63,216 nt of DNA from Hydrococcus rivularis NIES-593 (GTDB taxonomy: Bacteria; Cyanobacteriota; Cyanobacteriia; Cyanobacteriales; Microcystaceae): contig NZ_MRCB01000030.1 of NCBI RefSeq assembly GCF_001904635.1, positions 1-63,216 of the forward strand, written 5' to 3'. Numbering within the stretch: the stretch's first letter is position 1; every line of letters starts with the position of its first letter. The position numbers and the translations under genes were made by a program. This document shows, piece by piece, positions 9,702-19,573 of the stretch. A model generated the notes under the pieces. The model searched no databases. It was given only the letters and a program-made list of their open reading frames with translations, and was not told the origin of the DNA.

Positions 9702-10247
9702 ATGAATATCATTCCCACAGAAATTCCTGAAGTTTTAATCCTAGAACCCCGCGTTTTTGGAGACGAACGCGGGTTTTTCTACGAAAGTTATAACGAACGG
9801 GAATTCGCTGAAAAAACTGGCATAACGGCACATTTTGTTCAAGATAATCATTCTCGTTCTCTCAAAAACGTCTTGCGGGGGTTGCACTATCAAATTCAAC
9901 AGCCGCAAGGCAAGCTAGTCCGAGTTGTTGTAGGAGAAGTGTTTGACGTTGCCGTCGATCTCAGAAAAACTTCACCCACCTTCGGACGATGGGTAGGTTG
10001 CCTTCTAAGTGCGGAAAATAAGCGACAATTTTGGGTTCCAGAAGGATTTGCCCACGGCTTTCTAGTCCTCTCGGAAGTAGCAGAATTTTTGTATAAAACC
10101 ACCAATTACTACGCACCTCAATACGAGCGAACTTTACTGTGGAACGATCCCGATCTTGCGATCGACTGGCACCTAAAAGCCGAACCCATCCTATCGACCA
10201 AAGATCGAGCAGGTCAACCCCTCAAGCAAGCTGAAGTTTTTCTGTAA
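9702..10247 (+). CDS. rfbC: dTDP-4-dehydrorhamnose 3,5-epimerase
   Basis: Third enzyme of dTDP-L-rhamnose synthesis: epimerises C3 and C5 of dTDP-4-keto-6-deoxyglucose. It has the RmlC cupin fold, with the catalytic histidine H62 in NVLRGLHYQ, K71 in PQGKLVRVV, and a Tyr-rich active-site loop in FLYKTTNYYAP. Length (181 aa) is standard. It heads a same-strand cluster with rfbD, rfbA and rfbB, so rhamnose for a surface glycan is the likely product. Secure. Confidence 0.96.
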   Translation: MNIIPTEIPEVLILEPRVFGDERGFFYESYNEREFAEKTGITAHFVQDNHSRSLKNVLRGLHYQIQQPQGKLVRVVVGEVFDVAVDLRKTSPTFGRWVGCLLSAENKRQFWVPEGFAHGFLVLSEVAEFLYKTTNYYAPQYERTLLWNDPDLAIDWHLKAEPILSTKDRAGQPLKQAEVFL

Positions 10248-10369
10248 CTTTAAAGATGGGCAGAAGGGGAGAGTGGGGGACGGGGAGTGTGGGAGCAGGG
10301 GACAAGGAAAGACGGGGAGACAATTAACCACTAACAATTATTTGAGTCCCCAATCCAAAATCCGCCGTT

Positions 10370-10391
10370 CTCCCGGAAGTGGTTCCGGGAG
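10370..10391. repeat. hairpin in low-complexity rfbC-rfbD spacer
   Basis: A perfect 9-bp stem, CTCCCGGAA / TTCCGGGAG, with a 4-base loop. It sits in a G-rich and AAAATCTA-repeat spacer (10250-10437) of a kind seen several times in this window (compare 29580-29708 and 56509-56660). No U tract follows. Confidence 0.5.
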
Positions 10392-10437
10392 CGTGCGGCG
10401 GCTTCGCCAAAATCTAAAATCTAAAATCGAATGACAA

Positions 10438-11331
10438 ATGACCAAACGCATTTTAGTGACGGGAATTCACGGACAATTAGGGCAAGAGTTAAAACAAACC
10501 CTAGCCCCATTAGGAGAAGTGATTGGGGTGGGACGCGAAACGATGGACTTGACTCAGGCGAATGCGATTCGTCAAGCTATTGCCGAAGCAAAACCCGATC
10601 TCATCGTCAATGCGGCTGCCTATACAGCAGTGGATAAAGCCGAAACCGAAGTAGAACTGGCTAACACTATCAATGCGATCGCGCCTGCCATTATGGCACA
10701 AGAATGCCAGAAGCTAGGAGTAACTCTGCTTCACGTTTCTACCGATTATGTCTTTGACGGCAAGAAAAATACGCCTTATGTCGAAGAAGATAGTCCCAAT
10801 CCTCTGAGTGCTTATGGCAAATCCAAGCTAGCAGGAGAAGCGGCGATCGCGCAAGCTTGCCAATCTCATATCATTCTAAGAACGGCTTGGGTTTACGGGA
10901 CGTATGGCAAAGGTAACTTTGTCAAAACCATGCTGCGCCTCGGCAAAGAACGAGAAGAAATCCGAGTCGTTGCCGACCAAGTTGGCAGTCCCACCTGGGC
11001 GCTAGATATTGCCCAAGCGATTGCTAAACTCGTTCTCTCTTCAGACAAAATGAGCGAAGCGACGAGGGGGATTTATCACTTTACCAATAGTGGCGTTGCC
11101 AGTTGGTACGATTTTGCGATCGCTATTTTTGAAGAGGCAAGACAACTTGGTTTCCCGCTCAAAATCCGACAAGTCGTCCCGATTACGACTGCTGAATATC
11201 CCATGCCTGCCAAACGTCCTGCCTATTCAGTTCTTTCGAGTCAAAAAATCTCAGCCATTCTGGGAAGTCATCCCCCTTACTGGCGAGACTCTCTCAGACA
11301 GATGCTCGAACAACTTGCTTCTCAAGCTTGA
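10438..11331 (+). CDS. rfbD: dTDP-4-dehydrorhamnose reductase
   Basis: Last enzyme of dTDP-L-rhamnose synthesis: reduces the 4-keto group with NAD(P)H. It is an extended SDR with nucleotide-binding motif GIHGQLGQ (residues 9-16), the substrate motif STDYVFDG at 101-108, and catalytic Y126-x3-K130 in AYGKSKLAGE. Length (297 aa) is normal. An ATG at 10431, in another frame, gives only a short shadow. Belongs with rfbC, rfbA and rfbB. Confidence 0.95.
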   Translation: MTKRILVTGIHGQLGQELKQTLAPLGEVIGVGRETMDLTQANAIRQAIAEAKPDLIVNAAAYTAVDKAETEVELANTINAIAPAIMAQECQKLGVTLLHVSTDYVFDGKKNTPYVEEDSPNPLSAYGKSKLAGEAAIAQACQSHIILRTAWVYGTYGKGNFVKTMLRLGKEREEIRVVADQVGSPTWALDIAQAIAKLVLSSDKMSEATRGIYHFTNSGVASWYDFAIAIFEEARQLGFPLKIRQVVPITTAEYPMPAKRPAYSVLSSQKISAILGSHPPYWRDSLRQMLEQLASQA

Positions 11332-11484
11332 TAAATGCCGAGCCACGCCAATCCAATTTTATTATCGCTCTTTATGGCAAAGCTACTCGCCCATCAAAAC
11401 GGCTAAAGTAATTTATCGGGAATGGAAGCCTTCAGCCTTGTAGAAAAGTCCAGCTTCTGAAGTCCAAAACCTAAGCCAAATTTG

Positions 11485-12699
11485 ATGTCTAAACAGTTGA
11501 ATTTAGCCGTAATTCCAAACCTTAAAGTCGAACTATTGCCCGGCGATCGAGTTGCGATCGAGCAAAAATTTTTAGAGGGAATCCTCAAGTACGATGGTTT
11601 GTGGCCTGGCTCTGTTACAGTTTTGATGGAGAAAAACCCCGACCGGGATCAAAATTTTCATAAAAAAATCTTCAAACGAGACGAATTGCCATTCAAATTG
11701 GAAATTATTGCTCCCGAAGAAATCACTCCGCAAAAACTGTTGGAAAATAAGATTTCTGTCGTTCTAGCTAGTGCAGATTATCGAAAAAACCACCTCAGTC
11801 AAGTTTGTCACTCAGCTAATCTCCCGTGTATCTACATCACCGAGTACAGCCTACAAACTAGGAAACAGATAATCGCTGCCAACACCAATAACCCATTGCT
11901 TCGCTTGCGCAGAAATCTATGGGAAGAAAATCAGGAACGGAAGCAGCGCAAGGCAATAGCACTGGCAGAGGGAGTGCAGTGTAATGGGACGCCAACCTAT
12001 GAAGCCTATCGTACCATCAATCGCAATCCACTCCTCTATTTTGATGGTCGCGTAACCGAAGCGATGCTAGCCACAGAGGAGGAGATCGAAAAGCGTTTCC
12101 TCAACTGCCAGGAAGATAGTCCGTTGCGATTGCTTTTTTCGGGACGGCTTATCAAAATGAAAGGAGCCGATCGCTTGCTGGATGTAGCGCGAGAACTTAA
12201 GCGCTTGGGAATTCAGTTTGAGATGTTTATTTGTGGAGATGGCGACTTGAGAGAGAAAATGCAACGCGAGATCGTTGCTACCCGACTGAGCGATCGCGTC
12301 AAAATGATGGGAGTGCTCGATTTTAAGACAGAGTTAATTCCGTTTGCTAAAGCCAATGTAGATCTGTTTGTTTGTTGTCACCCACAAGGCGATCCCTCCT
12401 GCACCTATCTAGAAACGATGTCGTGTGGCGTGCCGATTGTGGGATATGCTAACGAAGCTTTTGAGGGAGTGGTGAAATATTCGCAAGCAGGATGGCTGAT
12501 TCCCATGGATCGACCCAAGCTAATGGCGCAGCAATTGGCAGCTTTGAGTCAAAATCGCCATTCGATTAAAGCGATGTCCCTAAAAGCCTTAGAGTTTGCC
12601 CGCCAGCATACCTTTGAAAAGACCTGGGAAGCACGGATTTCTCATCTAAAACGGGTGGCAATGAGGAAGATGGCTCTCGAATCGAGTATGCTTCACTAA
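11485..12699 (+). CDS. glycosyltransferase family 4 protein
   Basis: Predicted retaining GT-B glycosyltransferase acting on a cell-surface glycan from the cytoplasm. The C-terminal donor-binding domain shows LRLLFSGRLIKMKGADRLLDVA, FICGDGDLREKM and the E-x7-E type stretch YLETMSCGVPIVGYANEAFEGVV. The N-terminal half is less conserved. I chose ATG 11485 over the adjacent TTG 11482. The position between rfbD and rfbA suggests it adds rhamnose or builds the rhamnose-bearing polysaccharide, but donor and acceptor cannot be read. Confidence 0.87.
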   Translation: MSKQLNLAVIPNLKVELLPGDRVAIEQKFLEGILKYDGLWPGSVTVLMEKNPDRDQNFHKKIFKRDELPFKLEIIAPEEITPQKLLENKISVVLASADYRKNHLSQVCHSANLPCIYITEYSLQTRKQIIAANTNNPLLRLRRNLWEENQERKQRKAIALAEGVQCNGTPTYEAYRTINRNPLLYFDGRVTEAMLATEEEIEKRFLNCQEDSPLRLLFSGRLIKMKGADRLLDVARELKRLGIQFEMFICGDGDLREKMQREIVATRLSDRVKMMGVLDFKTELIPFAKANVDLFVCCHPQGDPSCTYLETMSCGVPIVGYANEAFEGVVKYSQAGWLIPMDRPKLMAQQLAALSQNRHSIKAMSLKALEFARQHTFEKTWEARISHLKRVAMRKMALESSMLH

Positions 12700-12733
12700 T
12701 AGAATACTTTCATTAACTCCCAATACTGAATTT

Positions 12734-13807
12734 ATGAAAGCACTGATTCTCTCAGGCGGTAAAGGAACGAGATTGCGTCCCCTAACGCATACAGGGGCAA
12801 AGCAGTTAGTTCCCGTGGCAAACAAACCCATTCTCTGGTACGGTATTGAAGCGATTGTCGCCGCAGGAATCACGGATATTGGCATTATCATCAGCCCGGA
12901 GACTGGCAAAGAAATCCAGGCTAAAACTGGCAATGGCGATCGCTTTGGAGCCAAGATTACCTATATCCTGCAAGATCGACCGCTGGGTTTGGCTCATGCG
13001 GTCAAAGTCGCCCAACCCTTTTTAGAAAATTCTCCCTTTATTATGTATTTGGGAGATAACTTGATTCAAGACAGTCTCGATATTTTTCTAGCCGAATTTG
13101 CCAAGGAACATTTAGATGCACTGATTCTCTTGCGCACAGTCAGCAACCCTACTGCCTTTGGCGTAGCTAAAGTAGACGAGAAAGGGCGCGTCTTGCAGTT
13201 GGTAGAAAAACCCAAAAATCCCCCGTCTAATCTAGCTTTGGTAGGAATTTACTTTTTCTCTAGCGCCATTCACGGCGCGATCGCATCTATTCAACCCTCT
13301 GCTAGAGGGGAGTTGGAAATTACCGATGCCATTCAATCCCTCATCGATCGCGAGAAACCCGTAGAAGCCCTGCAACTTCAAGGATGGTGGCTCGATACCG
13401 GCAAGAAAGACGACCTGCTAGAAGCCAATCGCATTATTCTCGATACCTGCTTGCAGATTGCCGTTGACGGACAGGTAGATGCTCAAAGTCAAGTAAGCGG
13501 GCGCGTTCAGATCGGGGCTAACTCCAAAATCATCAACAGCACGATTCGAGGACCGGTCATTATTGGCAACGACTGTCATATAGAAAATTGCTTTATCGGT
13601 CCCTATACCAGCATCGCCGATCGCGTTACGCTGATCGAGGCAGACATAGAGCATAGCGTTATCTTACAAGATGCTAAAGTCACCGGCATTCACCAAAGAA
13701 TTGTAGACAGCGCTATCGGACAGCGTGCCAAGCTAGAAATCGCGCCGCCACGACCGAAAGCTTTACGTTTGCTCATCGGGGACGATTCCCATATCGAGTT
13801 AGTTTGA
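12734..13807 (+). CDS. rfbA: glucose-1-phosphate thymidylyltransferase, long type
   Basis: Forms dTDP-glucose from glucose-1-phosphate and dTTP. The signature GGKGTRLRPLTHTGAKQLVPVANKP is at residues 8-32, the metal-binding YLGDNLIQD near 109, and the sugar-binding VEKPKNPPSNLALVGIYFF region near 161. At 357 aa it is the long version: after the catalytic domain (about 240 residues) there are left-handed beta-helix hexapeptide repeats (residues 245-340, for example the VIIGNDCHIENCFIGPYTSI region). Such long RmlA forms are common in cyanobacteria, actinobacteria and archaea. The start lies 34 bases after the preceding glycosyltransferase. Confidence 0.92.
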   Translation: MKALILSGGKGTRLRPLTHTGAKQLVPVANKPILWYGIEAIVAAGITDIGIIISPETGKEIQAKTGNGDRFGAKITYILQDRPLGLAHAVKVAQPFLENSPFIMYLGDNLIQDSLDIFLAEFAKEHLDALILLRTVSNPTAFGVAKVDEKGRVLQLVEKPKNPPSNLALVGIYFFSSAIHGAIASIQPSARGELEITDAIQSLIDREKPVEALQLQGWWLDTGKKDDLLEANRIILDTCLQIAVDGQVDAQSQVSGRVQIGANSKIINSTIRGPVIIGNDCHIENCFIGPYTSIADRVTLIEADIEHSVILQDAKVTGIHQRIVDSAIGQRAKLEIAPPRPKALRLLIGDDSHIELV

Positions 13808-13843
13808 TCGTTACCTCGGATTTACGGCTTTGTAAAAATATCT

Positions 13844-15169
13844 ATGTCCACTGCTAACCTGAGAGTCCTCATCGTAGCCGAACATGCCTCTTTCAAACTA
13901 GGGGGCGAAGCAGCACTCCCCTTGCATTACTTCCGAATTTTGCGCCAACGCGGTATTGAAACTTGGTTAGTCGTTCACGAACGAACTCGCAACGAACTAA
14001 AATCCCTCTTTCCCCAAGAATGCGATCGCATTTACTTTATCGCCGATACGATTTGGCATAAATTCTTATGGCAAGTCTGCCAACTGCTTCCCGGTCAACT
14101 GGGTAACTTCACCACGGGGTTCGTCATGCGATTTCTCACCCAGATCCTTCAGCGTCGCCTTGCTAAGCAAATCATCAAAGAAAAAAATATCGATATCGTT
14201 CACCAGCCAATTCCCGTTTCCCCTAGAGAACCATCGACGATTTTCGGCATGGGCGTACCAGTTGTCATCGGTCCGATGAATGGAGGCATGGATTATCCCC
14301 CCGCTTTTCAGAGACGGCAAAATCCTCTAGAATCTCTGATGTTTATCGTTGGTCGTTTTCTCTCTAATTTTTTCAACCTTTTGATTCCCGGCAAGCGCCG
14401 GGCTACCATTCTACTGGTGGCTAACGCTCGCACCAAGAGGGCATTGCCAAAGAGCGTGTTCGACGAGCGCAAAATCGTTGAATTAGTCGAAAATGGAGTA
14501 GATCTGTCGATTTGGCAAAATCAAGACCCGACTCGTTCGTTAGCAGACAACGAAGCGATCGATTCTCAACCGAGCCAACCACGACTGACGAAATTTATTT
14601 ATATTGGCAGGCTGGTAGATTTGAAAGCCGTCGATCTCCTCCTCATCGCTCTCAAGCAAGTACTCAAGCAAGTCTCAGTAGAAATAGAAATTATTGGCGA
14701 TGGTAATCAAAAAGCCGCTTTGCAAGAACAAGCTAAAAAACTGGGTTTGCTACAATCGGGTTCGGTTCATTTTCTGGGTTGGCTGTCTCAGCTCGATTGT
14801 GCCAAACGGCTTAAATCGGCTGATGCCCTAGTTCTGCCAAGCCTATGCGAGTGTGGGGGAGCGGTGATTTTAGAAGCGATGGCAATAGGGATCCCGGTCA
14901 TTGCTACTAACTGGGGAGGACCGACAGACTATTTAGATGAATCTTGCGGGATCCTGGTCGAACCTAGCTCGCGCGAAGGATTTATCGATGGATTGGCAAC
15001 AGCAATGGTTAAATTAGCAATCCATCCAGAATTAGCGCGACAAATGGGTCAGGCGGGGAAACAAAAAATCGTTGACTGTTTCGATTGGGAGATTAAGGTG
15101 GACAAAGTATTAGAAATTTATCAAAAGGCGATCGCCCTCAAATCGTTTGATGATTGTCTAAAACTTTGA
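13844..15169 (+). CDS. glycosyltransferase family 4 protein
   Basis: Second GT-B family-4 transferase of the cluster, 441 aa, with N-terminal EHASFKLGGEAALPLHYFRILRQRGIETWLV as acceptor domain start. The donor domain has KFIYIGRLVDLKAVDLLLIAL, EIIGDGNQKAAL and LPSLCECGGAVILEAMAIGIPVIATNWGGP, which contains the E-x7-E pair. It is 36 bases downstream of rfbA and about 100 bases upstream of rfbB, so it is part of the rhamnose-related operon. It lacks a signal peptide. Specific linkage unknown. Confidence 0.88.
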   Translation: MSTANLRVLIVAEHASFKLGGEAALPLHYFRILRQRGIETWLVVHERTRNELKSLFPQECDRIYFIADTIWHKFLWQVCQLLPGQLGNFTTGFVMRFLTQILQRRLAKQIIKEKNIDIVHQPIPVSPREPSTIFGMGVPVVIGPMNGGMDYPPAFQRRQNPLESLMFIVGRFLSNFFNLLIPGKRRATILLVANARTKRALPKSVFDERKIVELVENGVDLSIWQNQDPTRSLADNEAIDSQPSQPRLTKFIYIGRLVDLKAVDLLLIALKQVLKQVSVEIEIIGDGNQKAALQEQAKKLGLLQSGSVHFLGWLSQLDCAKRLKSADALVLPSLCECGGAVILEAMAIGIPVIATNWGGPTDYLDESCGILVEPSSREGFIDGLATAMVKLAIHPELARQMGQAGKQKIVDCFDWEIKVDKVLEIYQKAIALKSFDDCLKL

Positions 15170-15270
15170 AATAATGAAGATCGAAGCTCTCTCTAGCTCA
15201 ATTTTATTGGGATTGCGACAGGAAAATTGTTGAAGTTGCTACAAAATAGCGATCGCCAAGATATTAAACA

Positions 15271-16386
15271 ATGACTGATTCTCAACAGGAACGAACTCAA
15301 TCTAGAAAACCTCGTCGAATTTTAATTACGGGTGGGGCGGGTTTTATTGGTTCTAATTTCGTCCATCACTGGTGTACTAATTACGAAGGCGATCGCGTCG
15401 TCGTTCTCGATGCCCTCACCTATGCGGGCAATCGCCAGAATCTAGCCTCCTTAGAAGGAAAAGCCAACTTTCGCTTCGTTCGTGGCAATATCTGCGATCG
15501 CGCCCTAATCGATTCCCTACTTCGAGAAGAAAAGATCGATACGGTTGCTCATTTGGCGGCAGAATCCCACGTAGATCGCTCGATTTTAGGACCCGATGCC
15601 TTCATTCAAACCAATGTCGTCGGAACTTTTACCCTACTAGAAAGTTTTCGCCACCATTGGATAGAAGAGAAACAACCAGCAACCTACCGCTTTCTTCACG
15701 TTTCCACCGATGAAGTCTACGGCAGTCTCGAACCCGACGATCCGCCTTTCAGAGAAACTACGCCCTACGCGCCCAATAGTCCCTATTCTGCCTCGAAAGC
15801 CGGAAGCGATCACCTCGCTCGCGCCTACTATCATACTTACGGTTTGCCGACGATTATTACCAATTGTTCTAATAACTATGGCCCCTACCACTTCCCAGAA
15901 AAATTAATTCCCCTAATGTGCATCAATATTCTGTTAGGCAAACCCCTACCCGTATACGGCGACGGACAGAATATTCGCGATTGGCTGTATGTAGGCGATC
16001 ACTGCCGCGCCCTAGATACAGTCTTACACCGAGGTAGACCGGGCGAAACCTACAATATTGGGGGAAACAATGAAGTCAAAAATATCGATCTCGTTTATCG
16101 CTTGTGCGAACTGATGGACGAACTCGCCCCCGAATTGCCCATGCGACCTTCTAGACAATTGATTACCTTTGTTAAAGATCGTCCCGGACACGATCGCCGC
16201 TACGCGATCGATGCGACTAAGATGAGACAAGAATTGGGTTGGACTCCTCAAGAAACGCTTTCAAGCGGTTTGCGAAAAACTATCGAATGGTATTTAAATA
16301 ACCGCAATTGGTGGCAACCCCTGCTCTCTCAAGAATACCAAACCTATTACCAAAAAGTTTACGGACAGGTCGAACCAGTCAACTAA
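15271..16386 (+). CDS. rfbB: dTDP-glucose 4,6-dehydratase
   Basis: Second step of the dTDP-rhamnose pathway: converts dTDP-glucose to dTDP-4-keto-6-deoxyglucose with tightly bound NAD+. The Rossmann motif [10 protein letters not shown] is at residues 21-30, [13 protein letters not shown] and [11 protein letters not shown] are the family motifs with catalytic Thr-Asp-Glu, and YSASKAGSD holds the catalytic Tyr and Lys. Length 371 aa. With rfbC, rfbD and rfbA this completes the pathway within 6.7 kb. Confidence 0.96.
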   Translation: MTDSQQERTQSRKPRRILITGGAGFIGSNFVHHWCTNYEGDRVVVLDALTYAGNRQNLASLEGKANFRFVRGNICDRALIDSLLREEKIDTVAHLAAESHVDRSILGPDAFIQTNVVGTFTLLESFRHHWIEEKQPATYRFLHVSTDEVYGSLEPDDPPFRETTPYAPNSPYSASKAGSDHLARAYYHTYGLPTIITNCSNNYGPYHFPEKLIPLMCINILLGKPLPVYGDGQNIRDWLYVGDHCRALDTVLHRGRPGETYNIGGNNEVKNIDLVYRLCELMDELAPELPMRPSRQLITFVKDRPGHDRRYAIDATKMRQELGWTPQETLSSGLRKTIEWYLNNRNWWQPLLSQEYQTYYQKVYGQVEPVN

Positions 16387-16646
16387 CAGGTTGTCCCAAA
16401 AGTATATAGTATGTCATGTTGAGCGGAGCGATCGCGAAGCGAAACATCTTATACCAATCCGCAATTGGCAATTCACAATTCGCCGATGCTCCTCCACTTC
16501 GTGGGAGTCCGCGTCGGTTGGCAATTATCAGTTCGCAATTAGTCAACGGCTCTGGGGATAAGGCTTGTTCCTCGATCATCTGTAGCGTTCTTTTTTAGAA
16601 ATGGTAATAAGATAGTATGTCAGTAACTTGAGTTTGTTTAACTGCA

Positions 16647-17303
16647 ATGTCACAATTGCAAATCCTGCTCCGACAAACTTCGTCATGGTTGTACAGCAAT
16701 AATTCGTTTGTCAAAGAGTGGCGCTATAGGCGTTTAAAGCAATTCTTGTCACTGGTCAAACCGCCTAATCGCGCTCGGATTATCGACTTAGGAGGAACTC
16801 CTTACATGTGGGAGTTGCTCGATTGCGGCTTCAATGTTACTCTCGTCAACTTACCTGGTGCGATTCGGCAAACTGACAAGGTACGGGGTTATACTTATGT
16901 CGAAAGCGATGCAACCAATCTTATCAGTCTGTTTGACGACAAATCTTTCGATATCGTATTCAGCAACTCCGTCATCGAACATGTTGGCGATGAAAAAAAA
17001 CAAGCGGCTTTCGCGGCAGAAGTTCATAGATTGGCTAACGCTTACTGGGTGCAAACACCGAGCGATAACTTTCCTATCGAGGTGCATACTGGCGTTCCCT
17101 TTTATTGGCAGCTGCCTCATTGGATACGCGATCGCTTAATCCGATCGTGGAAGACAAAATTGCCCGCCTGGACAAAAATGATTGAAGAATTAAGGGTTAT
17201 ATCTAAAAGTTCGATGAGACGATTGTTTCCCGATGCAAAGATATATGTCGAACGCAAATTGTGGTTTGAAAAGTCGTACTCTTTCTATAAACCTTTTCAC
17301 TAA
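16647..17303 (+). CDS. class I SAM-dependent methyltransferase
   Basis: Predicted methyltransferase of 218 aa. Motif I RIIDLGGTPYMWELLDCG is around residue 45; an acidic strand VESDATNLISLFDDKSFDIVFSNSVIEHVGD follows, which is the post-I/motif IV region. The form resembles methyltransferases found in polysaccharide and lipid clusters. It ends exactly one codon before the ispF start: stop TAA 17301-17303, ATG 17304. It follows the rhamnose genes after a 260-base spacer with CAATTGGCAATT-like repeats, so methylation of a surface sugar is plausible but unproven. Confidence 0.8.
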   Translation: MSQLQILLRQTSSWLYSNNSFVKEWRYRRLKQFLSLVKPPNRARIIDLGGTPYMWELLDCGFNVTLVNLPGAIRQTDKVRGYTYVESDATNLISLFDDKSFDIVFSNSVIEHVGDEKKQAAFAAEVHRLANAYWVQTPSDNFPIEVHTGVPFYWQLPHWIRDRLIRSWKTKLPAWTKMIEELRVISKSSMRRLFPDAKIYVERKLWFEKSYSFYKPFH

Positions 17304-17792
17304 ATGATAAATATTCGTATTGGTAATGGTTATGATATTCACCGACTCGTAGAAGGACGACCGTTAATTCTCGGCGGCGTAGAAATCTCTCATACAGTCG
17401 GACTACTAGGACACAGCGATGCTGACGTGCTAACCCATGCAATTATGGATGCCATGCTGGGAGCATTGAGTTTGGGAGATATCGGGCACTATTTTCCTCC
17501 AACCGATCCCAAATGGGCAGGGGCAAATAGTTTAATGCTCCTCGAACAAGTCAATCAGTTAGTGCGATCGCGGGGTTGGCAAATCGGGAACGTAGACTCG
17601 GTAATCGTTGCCGAACGTCCCAAGCTAAAGCCCCACATTAAAGATATGCAGAATAAATTAGCGCAAACGCTATCTATCGATCGCGATCGCATTGGCATCA
17701 AAGCGACAACTAACGAACAACTAGGCCCCGTAGGGCGAGAAGAAGGAATCGCCGCTTATAGCGTTGTTTTGTTAGTTGCCGAAGAAGGATAG
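17304..17792 (+). CDS. ispF: 2-C-methyl-D-erythritol 2,4-cyclodiphosphate synthase
   Basis: Fifth step of the MEP isoprenoid pathway: cyclises CDP-methylerythritol phosphate with release of CMP. Zn ligands are in GNGYDIHRL (D8, H10) and [19 protein letters not shown] (H42 region). The [13 protein letters not shown] segment and [11 protein letters not shown] near the C-terminus are the signature of the trimer active site. Length 162 aa is normal. It abuts the upstream methyltransferase with no spacer, so both are probably translated from one message. Confidence 0.96.
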   Translation: MINIRIGNGYDIHRLVEGRPLILGGVEISHTVGLLGHSDADVLTHAIMDAMLGALSLGDIGHYFPPTDPKWAGANSLMLLEQVNQLVRSRGWQIGNVDSVIVAERPKLKPHIKDMQNKLAQTLSIDRDRIGIKATTNEQLGPVGREEGIAAYSVVLLVAEEG

Positions 17793-17881
17793 ATAATTCC
17801 GCTGGCGATCGCTTTTCTTAACATCACGATCGTCCCAGAACTTCCAAAATAAATATAAGAACGAAAGACTCGGTGACATGA

Positions 17882-18886
<1,005 letters not shown>

Positions 18887-18921
18887 CGGGACGCAACTGT
18901 GCGTTACCATCGAGTGATTTT

Positions 18922-19431
18922 TTAGGGGCGATCGCGAAAACCTGAAAATTCCTTCCCAGAACTTCCCGATTGCTGCCATCTGCGCCAGCCGCTCCAGACG
19001 GGAAAGCCATTGTCATCGCGCAGGGTCAAAACGCGATCGCCCCTCCTGACTCGGGCGGCTATAATGGTGGGTTGTCCTAAAAACGTCACTCTGGAGCCTT
19101 TTATCTCAATCCTATCTCCGACTTGAATCTGGACATCCTGGTTATCTAGATACCAAGCTGGACCGAGGTGAACGGAAACCTCTCGATTATTTTGGCTGCG
19201 TACCCTTAAATGCACGCCACCAGACATCCTCCTCATCGGCGTAATGGTGTCTATGGCAACCACTTCTCCAGTAAGAGTTTCAACTGTTTTGGGGTTATAC
19301 ATGCGCTGATACTGTCCCCCCCAACCCCAACCCCCGCTGCCTCGGCCCATTCGAGGTTGAGCGAGGACGGTTGGAGCTACAAGCAGGCTAACCAGCGAAA
19401 GCGTTGCAATTAGAGTTCCAATCCTTTTCAT
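18922..19431 (-). CDS. secreted OB-fold-like protein
   Basis: A 169-aa exported protein of unknown role. The N-terminus MKRIGTLIATLSLVSLLVAPTVLA is a signal peptide ending at an A-x-A-like site before QPRMGRG. A Gly/Trp-rich stretch follows, then VETLTGEVVAIDTITPMRRMSGGVHLRV and VSVHLGPAWYLDNQDVQIQVGDRIEIKGSRVTFLGQPTI, a beta-barrel pattern like periplasmic OB-fold proteins. I use ATG 19431, which has GAGGG at suitable distance, rather than GTG 19446. Convergent with por. Often labelled DNA-binding in databases, which the export signal makes unlikely. Confidence 0.7.
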   Translation of the reverse strand: MKRIGTLIATLSLVSLLVAPTVLAQPRMGRGSGGWGWGGQYQRMYNPKTVETLTGEVVAIDTITPMRRMSGGVHLRVRSQNNREVSVHLGPAWYLDNQDVQIQVGDRIEIKGSRVTFLGQPTIIAARVRRGDRVLTLRDDNGFPVWSGWRRWQQSGSSGKEFSGFRDRP

Positions 19432-19506
19432 AAATTTGTCCCTCACTAAGATCTACTGACAATAGAAACTCGGAAAAATGAGGAATTTGTGAGGTTGTAG
19501 GGCGTT

Positions 19507-19567
19507 ATACCAATTTTCAGGTTTTCGCGATCGACTATCTGTGTCATTAATGAATGAAAAATGGTAT
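19507..19567. repeat. 61-bp element with 13-bp terminal inverted repeats
   Basis: Termini ATACCAATTTTCA and TGAAAAATGGTAT are inverted copies with one mismatch (12 of 13). A second copy lies at 30618-30732 in the opposite orientation, carrying a 54-bp expansion. Small palindrome-ended unit without coding capacity, like a miniature transposable element. It ends next to the sqr stop codon. Confidence 0.65.
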
Positions 19568-19573
19568 TATCCA

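Noticed and set aside
11090-11443. 117-aa plus-strand ORF overlapping the end of rfbD
   Set aside because: Mostly a shadow of rfbD in another frame, with no family features and no ribosome-binding site.
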